This document shows positions 45,818 to 56,300 of a stretch of DNA of 64,000 nt, piece by piece. Positions within the stretch are counted from its first letter, which is position 1. Each line of letters starts with the position of its first letter. Under the pieces are notes generated by a model. That model did no database searches, was not told where the DNA came from, and worked only from the letters and a program-made list of their open reading frames with translations. The stretch is taken from positions 1 to 64,000 of the forward strand of contig DMMY01000031.1 in the NCBI GenBank assembly GCA_003452935.1. The letters run 5' to 3'. This DNA comes from Elusimicrobiota bacterium (GTDB taxonomy: Bacteria; Elusimicrobiota; Elusimicrobia; UBA1565; UBA9628). A program made the position numbers and the translations under genes.

Positions 45818-47125
45818 ATGAAAGCAACGATCATTGCACTTGCCGCGCTGTTGGCATTCGTCGCTTTTGGGAGCCCGGCGCCGGCTCAGTCGGCGGGAAT
45901 CAAGAAGATCATCATCACGATGAGGGCCAAGTCCTCGGCCGAGTCCCAGTCCAAGATACTGCGGGCTTTAAGCGCCCAGAGCGTGGCCAGGATCGCATCC
46001 AACGGAACATCCAGCAACGAGTTCCTGGCCCTCGTGGCGGAAGTGCCGGCCGAGCTGCTGGTAAAGTCCGCCAAGAATCGGGTGGCCAGGCTCACGGTCA
46101 AGGACGTGATGAACCTCGTGCCCGGCGTGTCCGCCAGCGACGTGCTTGGGATCGAGGAGGATTTTACCACGAAGTGGATCGAGGCCGCGCCTTCGTTCCA
46201 GACCACGGCTTTCCCGAGCGTGGAAAGCGTCCTGAAGAGCCTGCCCAAGCTGCAATTCAGGCGGCTTCCCAAGCCGAGCGCGGGATCGACGCGGCCCGAG
46301 ATCACGTGGGGCGTGGAACGGGTGAAGGCTCCGGCGGCTTGGGACTATACCGAGGGCAAGGGCGTGCGCGTGGCCGTGGTGGACACGGGAGTTTATTCGG
46401 ACCACAATGACCTTAAGGGCAAGGTGGATGGGGGCTACGACGCCTTCACCAAGTCCGAGGTCCGGGTGGCCTATCAGGACGGAAACGGTCATGGCACTCA
46501 TGTGGCCGGCACCATCGCGGCCATCAGGAACGGCAAGGGCGTGGCCGGCGTCGCTCCCATGGCCCGGCTTTATTCGGTGCGCGTCCTGGACAATGAGGGC
46601 AGCGGGTCGATTTCCGGCATCATCGACGGCATCATCTGGTGCGCCAACAACGGCATCCAGGTGGCCAATATGAGCCTGGGCTCGTCGCAAGGCAGCGATG
46701 CCCTGCACCAGGCCTTGCGCTACGCCAAGTCGCGCGGCGTTGTGATCGTGGCCGCCGCCGGAAACTCCGGCGGGCCGGTGGGCTACCCCGCGGCTTACCC
46801 GGAGACCATCGCGGTGGCGGCCAGCGATCCGAGTGACAAGGTCGCGTCATTCTCCAGCCGCGGGCCGGAGGTTGATTTCATCGCGCCCGGGGTGAGCGTG
46901 GTTTCCACGGCCATGGACGGAGGCTACGCCAATTTCTCCGGGACTTCCATGGCGACTCCTCATATGAGCGGCTTGGCGGCGTTGGCCGTTTCCCAAGGCT
47001 GGGTCGGCCTCGACGGCCCGGACGGGGTCTTCCAGCAGCTCAGGAAAGCGGCCAAGAGGATAGCGGGCGTGACGGTCGAGGAACAGGGGTTTGGCATGAT
47101 CGACGCGGGCAAGCTCGTGCGCTAG
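45818..47125 (+). CDS. Secreted subtilisin-like serine protease (S8), copy 2
   Basis: A 435-residue paralogue of the preceding protease. AGGGGG precedes the ATG by 8 bases. Signal peptide about 1-24 (ending PAPAQS), propeptide about 28-135, catalytic domain with Asp189 (VVDTGVY), His225 (NGHGTHVAG) and Ser377 (SGTSMATPHM). The Asn of the oxyanion hole is in AAAGNSGG. It is closed by a strong terminator at 47151-47192. Copies 1 and 2 share gene order and domain order, so a tandem duplication is likely; their propeptides have diverged most. Confidence 0.94.
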   Translation: MKATIIALAALLAFVAFGSPAPAQSAGIKKIIITMRAKSSAESQSKILRALSAQSVARIASNGTSSNEFLALVAEVPAELLVKSAKNRVARLTVKDVMNLVPGVSASDVLGIEEDFTTKWIEAAPSFQTTAFPSVESVLKSLPKLQFRRLPKPSAGSTRPEITWGVERVKAPAAWDYTEGKGVRVAVVDTGVYSDHNDLKGKVDGGYDAFTKSEVRVAYQDGNGHGTHVAGTIAAIRNGKGVAGVAPMARLYSVRVLDNEGSGSISGIIDGIIWCANNGIQVANMSLGSSQGSDALHQALRYAKSRGVVIVAAAGNSGGPVGYPAAYPETIAVAASDPSDKVASFSSRGPEVDFIAPGVSVVSTAMDGGYANFSGTSMATPHMSGLAALAVSQGWVGLDGPDGVFQQLRKAAKRIAGVTVEEQGFGMIDAGKLVR

Positions 47126-47150
47126 ACAGGGCTTTGCCGTCGGGAATTCG

Positions 47151-47192
47151 ATAAGGCGCCCGGCCGAAAGGCCGGGCGCCTTATGTCTTTTT
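47151..47192 (+). terminator. Rho-independent terminator of subtilase 2
   Basis: A 15-bp GC-rich stem (47151-47165/47170-47184) with a GAAA tetraloop, followed by GTCTTTTT. It separates the protease from the giant gene, which therefore needs its own promoter. Confidence 0.9.
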
Positions 47193-47310
47193 ATGCAACT
47201 GGTATCGCGCGCCGTGGGCCCAAAGTCCCATGTTGAGTTGGGCATTTTGTTGTGGGAACATGCCCTGACGGCCCAGGCGTCAATAATGGCCGCGATCTAA
47301 TCTATTAAAG

Positions 47311-47340
47311 ATGAGACAATTGGGGCCGCCGTGGCCTTGA
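47311..47340 (+). other. Possible 9-codon leader frame overlapping the giant gene start
   Basis: ATG at 47311 opens MRQLGPPWP and stops at 47340, ten bases inside the giant gene that starts at GTG 47331. TATTAA lies 2 bases before the ATG and GGGG 5 bases before the GTG. It may be chance. Confidence 0.25.
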
Positions 47341-50300
47341 GGGCCGTCCTCCGCCGGCTCAAGAAAGGGCTGGCGCTTTGCCTGGCGCTGAGCCTTCTTG
47401 CCTCCGCGCCCGGGATCGGCGTCCTTATGGCCGAGGCCGCGGGCCTGGCGGCCAAAGTCCCGGCGCGGGGACCGCAAGCCTGGCGGGCCTTTGTCGGGTC
47501 GTTTCCTTCGCCGTCCGCGATTGCGTTTCTTGAGCCGCTGGGCTTGAAGTCGCCGCGCGATATCCGGGGCTTTGTTCGCGTGATGGGGCGCACGGGCCTG
47601 GCGCCTCGGGCCTTGGCCGCGCCCGGAATTTCGGTCCAGAGGCAGACCGGACTGGTCAGGCAAGCCGTTGCCCTTTACGCGCAAGAGCTCATCGACAGGA
47701 CCGCCGGGCTGGAGTCCGTTGCCGCGGCCGCGGCGCGGCAAGCCCTGCCGCAGGCGCGAGTTGAGTTCGCGGACCTGGCCGTCATCGAGGCCCTGGTGCC
47801 GGAGCGCGCCCGGGACCTGCGCCGCAGCAGGGAGATTTATCAATCCGCGGTCCGGGCGGTGCTCGCGGACCCCGTGGAGAGGGCCAGGGCGGCCTGGGGA
47901 GACAAGGAAGCCGCAATCGTCCAGGGCTTGCCCGCCAAGGGGCAAGCCGCGGCCGTTCCGGCCTCTTGGCGGCTTCAAAAATCGAGGAGAATCAGTTTCT
48001 CGGCGCCGGCCGGCGACAGCCTGACCGCGAATATACGGGTTCCTCAGGCCGCGCCTCAAGGCTCGGACGCGCCGAGCCAAGGCGCGGGTTGGGCCCGGTT
48101 TTTAAGCCCGTTGAAGGCTTTCTTCCCAGGTAAGCTTCCAGCCTTGGTTTCCGCGGCTGCGCCCGTTGGGGCTCCCAAGGCCCAGGCACCTCTGGTTGGA
48201 ACCGAGGCCGGGCTTGGGCCGCAGACGCGGCAGGTCCTGGAAGTCCTGGGCCTGACCTACGCCCAGTTCCAGCGCCTGACCCGGGCCCAGGTCGAGTTCG
48301 AGCGCGAGGCCTTGGGAGCCGATCCCGCGCTCAAGCAGGCTATTTTTTCCATGCGCACCCTGGAACGCTTTTCCAAGACCGCGCTCGAGCTCACGGGAAA
48401 GTTTCGCGGCCAGGGCGAATCTCAGCCGTTGGCCAAGGCGTTGATCCTGGCCGCCCAGGCCTTTTACGGGGATATCCGGGCGACTTCTTCCGGCGGCATC
48501 GATAAGTTCTTGGGCCATTTCGCGGAGTTCATCCCTGAAGCGGTCGTCAAGGCGGGTGATTCCCTGCGGCTTGAGCAGCGCGCCCTGGGCATTGCCGTGG
48601 CCGACGACGACATGGATCGGCGCGTGGCGCGGGCCTTGATGACGACCTATCCGGCCCTGTTCCGGGAGGCCTCGGGAAACGACCGGGCCTTGATGCGGGC
48701 TTTGCGCCGGCAGGCCCGCGATCTGGGCGCGGAGCTTTCCGTGCTGTGGAGCCATCCTTTCACCGAGGAGCGTCAGCTCGTCGGCCACAAAGTTCCCAAG
48801 CCGGGCCAGGACCGGCTCGAGTTCGGCTTCGGCGAGCTCATGCGCCAGGTTCATGCGGCCCGAGGCGAGCTTGACTCGGCCCGGCAAGCGGGCCGGCCGG
48901 CCAAGCGATTCTTGCTGCTGATCAAGAACGTCGAAGCCATGGAGCCCGGCGTGCGCACCGCTCTGCAGGAGGCATTGCGCCTGCGCGAGCTGACCCACCC
49001 GGAGCTCGGCCGGGTGGCCATCCCCGCCAATCTGCAGCTGCTTTTCACGATCCGGGAAGGAACCAATCTGGAGGATGACTCTTTCTACGACCGGGTGGCG
49101 GTCAAGACCTTGCCCCCGGGCCCGCCGCCGGCTCCGGCGTTCGAGTGGCCCCGGCAGGTCACGGAGGAAAACTATCTCCAACGCGTTTCCGTGCGCCAGG
49201 ACGACGGCCGGCCCGTCCTGGTCTTGCCCGGAGCCGAGATCGCGCTGTCCCCGGAGTTCGCGGGCATCTCGCAGGACAACTTCCAGGACATGATCTATCT
49301 CAAGACCGGCATGGTCCTGGACTACGGGACAGTGCGCATGCTCTCGGCCATGGCCCAGGTCAAGCGGCAAGGCGCGGCGGCGTTGCGCATCGAGGGTCCG
49401 ACCGGCCTGGGCAAGACCTTCACGGCCCAGGGTTTCGCGCGCCTGCGGGGCAAGGGGTTTTTCTCCAACCCGGTCAACGGCGACACGGACATCTCTTCCT
49501 GGATCGGCGGATTCGAACAGGATGCGAAGGGCCTTTTCCGCTTCCAGGGCGACACGCTTTTCAAGCAGCGGCTGGAGGAAGGGGGCGTGGTCGCGGTCAG
49601 CGAACTCAATACCTTGCTCGACCATAACGAGAAGGCCTCCTTGGCTTGGTGGCTTGCCCAGATATCCGAGATCGAGCCGGGTCCGGACGGCTTTCGCACG
49701 ATCCGCCTGACCGAGGTCCCGGTCCCGGCCGGGCAGAATGTCCCGGTCATACGCGTGCATCCCGATACCCTCATCATAGCGGACACCAACCCTGAGGGCG
49801 ACTACAACGCCCGCGGCCGCATGCCCGAGATTTTCAAGGAGGACGTCCCGGTCCTCAGGGTCGAAGCTTTGGTCGGGTCAGACTACAGCAGCGCGGATTT
49901 GAAGCGCCTGCGCCTTTACGCGGACATGTTCCTCAAGCATGACTGGAGGCAGGACAACGCGGTCCTGGCGCCGGGCCTCAGGGATCCGGGCGAGCGCGCC
50001 AAGATCGCCGAGCGACTGGCCGGTATCTACCAGAAGATCGCGGTTGAATCCGCGAGGAACCGATGGGGCCAGGCCGACGGCAGAGTCCTTTCCATCCGGG
50101 AGCTTAAACGCATGGCCCAGGACGCGCTATGGGATCTCAAGGCCGGACGCGGCGTGGACCAGGCGCTGGGAGCCGCGGCAGCCAGGCATTTGGCCGCCGC
50201 CGTGAGCGCGCCTTCGGAGCGCGCTGATATCCTTAAGACCTTGAGCGATTTGCCGATCCCGGAGCCTGATTTCCTGGAATTCGTCGCCGACCAGCTTCTG

Positions 50301-53300
50301 CTCAAGCGCAGGCCGGTCCATGTCCGGGTCGCCGCTTCAACCGACGTCAGGGACGAACTGGCGCGCCTGGCGGCAAGCGATCCCCAGCTCGATCTCTCCA
50401 TAGTCTCGGTCACGGACGAGACGGACCGCTTCCAGCTGGAGGGCGGGCTGGTGGCTGATGAGTCGGGGGAAGGGTTGGAATTCGGCGCCGGGATGTTCGC
50501 GCGCATGATCGAAAAGGCCAGGGCCCAGCCCCGGCGCGAGATCCTTTATGTCTTCGACAATGCCCATAATCTGAGGCCCGAGCAGATCGTGGCCTTCAAT
50601 GAATTCCTGCAGGAAGGCAGGCTCTACCCCAAGGGCGCGCCCGCGGAAATGACCTTGCCCGGCAATGCCCACGTGCTCTTCATCAGCCGCTCGGACTCGG
50701 CCTTGCCCTGGTCGCCGGCCGAGCGTTCCCGCTTCGTGGAGTTTTTCTGGACCCAGGACGCGGATTGGAGACGCCAAGCCGCGAACCGGATCATGCAGCC
50801 GGTTCTTTCACAGGCGGCTGATGACGTTTCCCAGTTCTTGCGGCGCTGGATGGCGGACGTGTATCTCAAGTGGGAGCAGGACTCGGCTGCGGACCATTCC
50901 CGGGCCCCGTTTTTGTCCCAGTCGCGCTACCTGCGCTTCCTCAACGAGGCGGCGGGGGCCGTGGAATGGGTCCTGGGCGCGGGTTTGGGCGTGCCGGAGC
51001 TGGCCCAGGAATTGGCGCGGGCTTTCACGGATATTTTTCTGGCGACGTTTTCTCCGGAGGAGCGGGATGGGTTCTTGAGGCGCTATATGCGCGAGCTCGA
51101 GCTTTTCGGGCAGGTCCGGGGCGAGGGCGGGATCGGCCGCGAGCGGGCCAGGCCGGGTCTTGAGGGGGCTTCCTGGGCCGCCCGCCTTTCCCAGGCGCGG
51201 ATCGATTTCGGCATGGCCGCGGACGACCAGGCGCGGGCCAAGGCCCGGGCCGAGGCGGCGCGGGTGGTCGAGGCCCATGAGCATGAGATCGCTTGGGTCG
51301 AGCGGCCCGCGGAAAAACTCGGGCCCCTGGACTTGGCCAGGGCCGTCACCAACGTGGAAGAGCTGCGGATGGAGAGCGATGAGGGACTGGTCGGTTCGTC
51401 TGATGGGCAAACCCTCGTCTTCTGGCGGCCCGACGGCCGTGTCCGGATATTCGAGCGCGGCGCGGCAGGTTACCGAAAACCGCTGACGCTCGAGCTGGGC
51501 GGACGACTGGAGCGGCTCGCGCTGAGCCCGGATGGAAAACGGCTGGTCATCTCGAACACGGATACGAACACCTTGCGGGTTTACCGGATCGATGGTTCGA
51601 ACCTTTCCTTGCTCCATGAGCGGCCTCGAGATGAGGGCCTCATAGCGGGGCTGGCTCTGGCTGATGATCCGGAGCTCGTCTGGGCTTGCGTGGTTTCCGA
51701 CGAGCCTGGCGAGCCGGCCTATGCGGCAGCCTATCGCAGAGGCAGAAAGGAGCCGCTCTGGAAGAAGCCTCTGGCGTCGCTGGGCCTGCGGACGGGCGCG
51801 GATTATATGAGCGTTTCGAAAGACGGCCGCTTTCTGGCCGTCGCCGATGTCTTTGGACGCAGCGAGGTGCTGCACTGGGATGGATCGGCCGATGGCGCCG
51901 ACTCGGCGTGGCATAGCGACAACGCCTTAAAGAAGCTGATGGCGCTCTCCGCCAACGGCACGGTTTGGGCCGCGCACTACGCGCCGGACGGCGGCACCGC
52001 CCTGGAAGCCTTGTCGTGGGACAGCCCTGCAGGTTCTTTCCGGCCTGTTTGGCATAAGGATTTCGGGCAAAGCATCAGGACCATAGCCGTGAGTCCCGAT
52101 GAAAGCACGGTCTTCATCCCGGCCGAAAAATCGATCTCGGCCTTCCGTTCGTCTCTTCAGGGCGGCGATAGCCGGGATTATAGGCCGCTGTGGCAGGCGG
52201 ACGTGGATTGGTCCATGCCGTGGCGTCTCCATGCGAACGATTCCGAGACCTTGACCGCCAGTCCGCAGCTGGCTGGGCCGATCCGGGTCTATGCCCGGCA
52301 GACCTATCTCATCAAGGACGATTCGGTCATGGCGGCTCTTGAGACCGGCCGGGAGCAGCCGATTGGCGCCTTGCCCGCTCAGGTCCTGACCTTGCCTGAA
52401 TCGGCCGCGGCCAAGCCCTGGCCGCAGGTCCTTTCCCAGGCGCGGCTCGATTTTGGCGTAGCGGAGGACGACAAGGCCCGGGCGGAGGCCCTGGCCGCCG
52501 TCGCTGAGGTGGTCGAGGCGCATAGCCGGGAGATGCCCTGGGCAATCGGCGACTCCGGGAAATTAGGGCCGCTCCATTTGGTCAAGGCCGCCGTGCCTGC
52601 CCCGGAACTGGCCGGGGACATGGGAGCTTTTCATTTCTTCCGCCTGGCCAAATCCCTGGACGGACGCACCCTGGCGACCTGGGAGGCGAATCGTCTCGCG
52701 ATTTTTCACGAGGAAGCCGGGCGTTTCAAGCTTTTAACCCTATTCGAAACCCCGTCAGACATCCGTAAGGCGGCCCTGAGCCCGGACGGGAAGAGGCTGA
52801 TCGTGGCCATTGAAGGCTTCAACGGCCAGGGCCTCGTGCAAGTCTATCGCGTCGAGGGCCCCAGGCTCGCGCTCGCGCATGAGCAGCCGGGAAGCGGCGG
52901 CCAGGTGACGGGCTTGGCCCTTGTGGATGATCCGGGCGTCTTTCTGGTCGCCACGCGCAAGGTCGAGACCACGGCCCCTGTAGGAACGCGGATCGTCAGC
53001 ACGTTCGACGGCGAGGACGCGGTCAAGGCTTATCGCTGGGATGAGTCCAAGTCCATAAACAAAGGAGGGCTTTCGAACCACTTCGTCCAGGAGCTCTGGA
53101 CGCTGCCTCGCGCGGCCTCGGAAATGACCGCTTCCGCCGACGGCCGCGCCGTGGCGGTCTATTCCTACAGCCCTGCCCGGGTTGAAGTGTTCAGGTGGGA
53201 CGGGCAGGAGGCCGAGCCCAGAGCGGCTTGGCCCGGCGGAAAGCCGGATGCCGCCCGCCTGCCGGTTTTCTCGCCGCAGGGGCTTCTCTGGCTGGTCCGG

Positions 53301-56300
53301 CCCAATGGAGAGACGAAAGCGTCCGTCGAAGCCTGGCAATGGGATATGGGGAGGGGCGCTTACTCTCCCGTCTGGAGCCGGGAATTCGGCGTCCCGGCTC
53401 TAGCTATCCGCGACATAGCCACGAGTCCGGACGAGAGGATGGTTTTTGTCGCGGCCCAGGGTTCTGTGTCCGCATTCCGCTGGGACGGGCCGGCTGCCGG
53501 CAATGGCGAGCGCGACTACCAGCCGGCCTGGCGGACCAAGGAGCAGGTTTCGGTCGCAGACCAGCCCGCTCTCCTGGCAGCTCCTGACGGGGATAAAGTC
53601 GCGGTCAATACCCGCGACCAAAGGATGCGGGGGTATGTTTACGGCGTCCAACTGATCCAGGACGAGCAATCCATGGTCTCCTTGGCAACGGGCCGGGAGC
53701 AGCCGCGCGCCGTCCTGCCCCGGGAAATCCTGGCCCTGGCCGAGGGCTCGCTTAAGCCCTGGCCCCAGGCCCTGTCCCTGGCTCGGATCGACTTCGGCAT
53801 GGCCGCAGACGACCAGGCGCGGGCCAAGGCCCGGGCCGAGGCGGCGCGGGTGGTCAAGGCTCATGAGCGTGAGATTGCCTGGGTTGAGCGGCCCGCGGAA
53901 CAGCTCAAGCCCCTGGATCTGGCCAGGGCCGTCATCAACGTCGATGAGCTGCCGGCGGAGAGGGAAGAGATGCTTGCCGCTTCGTCGGACGGCCAAACCA
54001 TCGTCCTCTGGGGTTTCGCAGGGCGGATCCGGGTTTATAAGCGCGGAGCCGCGGGCTACCTGCAGATCCTGGAGCGCAAGTTCTCCGAGGAAATAGATCG
54101 GCTCGCGCTGAGCCCGGATGGAAAACGGCTGGTCGTCTCGAACGCGGATACGGACACTTTGCAGGTTTTTCGCATCGACGGCGCCGGCCTCGTCCTTCTC
54201 GACGATCGGCCTCGTGACGAGGGTTATATCGCGGGGCTGGCGCTGTCTGACGATCCGGATGTCATCATGGCTTATGTGGTTTCAAGGGAGTATGGCGAGC
54301 CGCCCTATGCGGCGGCTTACCGCAGGGGGCAGGAGGAGCCTCTCTGGCGGCGGACGATGCCGTTTGAAGGCGCGCGATTGGGCGTGGACATGAAGTCTTC
54401 CAGGGACGGCAGATTCCTGTCCGTAACCGGGCGCCCCGGCTGGAGCGCGGTGCTGCATTGGGATGGATCGGAGAAGCTTCCGGAGGTGGTGTGGGACAAC
54501 AGCCGGCAGGCCGCCAGACGGCTGCTGGCTCTGTCGGATAGCGGCAGCATCTGGATCGCGGAACGTGCCGATGCCGGCGGTCCCGCCGTCGAAGCCTGGC
54601 AATGGGAAGAGCCGCGCCGCGCCTATATGCCCGTATGGCGCCAGGAGTTGGAATCCGATATCGCGACCTTAGGCGTGAGCCCGGATGAAAGCACCGTTTT
54701 TATTCCCGCGAAGAATTCGATCGCCGCTTTCCGCTGGGATGGCCGCCTGGCCTCAGCCGGGGGCGTGCTCCAGAACCTGGCCTCTCTTCAGGGCGGCAGG
54801 AGCCGCGATTATAGGAAGCTTTGGAAAATCGACGTGGACTGGTGGATACCGTCGCGTCTTCATGCGAACGATCCCGAGACCTTGACCGTCCGTCCGATCG
54901 TCGGGCCGCTCCGGGTCTATGCCTGGCAGACCCAGCTCATCAGGGACGATGGGACCATGGTGGCTCTTGAGACCGGCCGGGAACAGCCGCTCGGGGCTTT
55001 GCCCAAGAACGTCCTGGCCTTGCCTGAGTCGGCCGCGACGGCGCCGCCGCGCGAGGCTCCGTTCAAGCCGCGCTACGGCGAGAAACCTTACTATTTCGCG
55101 GCGGACAAGGACGGCGGGGTTTATCTTAATTTCAAGGGCCGCTGGATGGCGACCCGGCACAAGCTCATGCGTCCCGCGCCCCAAGGGAGCCTGGAGCGGG
55201 CCCTGGTCAGAGGCAGGATGCTGACGCTCGCGGCCGTGGAACTTTCAGACCTCCAGGATCCGTATTCCGAGAAGCCTCGAGCGTTGAGCGAAACCGATTT
55301 TCTCATGGAGACGCCCATGCTCGAGGAAGTCGAGACCAGCCTGCTCTCGGCTTTCCGCGCGGGCTGGAGCGTGGACATGGTGGGAAGCCCGGGCGCGGGC
55401 AAGACCGCGGTGGCGCGCGAGGCCGCCTTGCTCCTGGGCCTGCCGCGCTTCGTCTTCCAGATGCACGGCGAGCGCGAGCTTTCGGATTTGATCGGCTCCT
55501 ATCGGGAGGACCAATACGGACGCATCAAGCTTACGGCCGTCCCGCGCCGGCATTCCCATGGCCGGGAGCGCTTCGCCCTGCCTCTGTTGGACATGATCGT
55601 CAACGGCGGCGTGTTCGTCCTCGACGAGGGCGCGGTGGGGGAGCGCGGCCGGGAGCTCTTGAGCTGGTTTTCAGCCGTCGCCTCGCGCGACCGGGAAATC
55701 GTGGTGCAGGAGTTTCCGGGCCGCGAGATCCGGCTGCCCGTGCACCCGGACTTCCATTTGGTCGTGACGAACAACGATCCCAAGGATACGGCCGGCCGCT
55801 TGCAGCCCAAAAGCGAGGTTCTGGCCAACGTGCACGTCATCGGCGTGGGCGACGACGATTCGCCCGAAACCCTGCAAAATCTTTTCGCCCATTTCCTGGG
55901 GGGGCGGCGCGCCCCGGCAAATCCGGACGACGTGGCGCGTTGGGGCAAGGCCGTGGCCGACCTTCACCACGCGCTCAAGCCCGCCATAGGCAAGGTCATC
56001 GGCAAGGACAATAGGGACCGGTATTATCTTTCCAAGCGCGAGATACGCCGTGTGGCGGCCCAGGTCTTGCGCCATCTGCGCGAGCATCCCGGCGAGAACG
56101 CGGATTATGCCTTCTACCGCGCCTTGCGCGTCATTTACGAGGCCATGTATTCTCACCCGGAGGAGCGCCGGTTCGTGGCTGAGAGGATCGCGGAGGCTTG
56201 CGACTCTTTGGATATAAAAGAAGCCGATCCTCGACTGAAGACGGAGCTGCGCAAGGATTTTCCATCGGCCGCGACCGAGCATGAGGCCTGGGTCTCGGGC

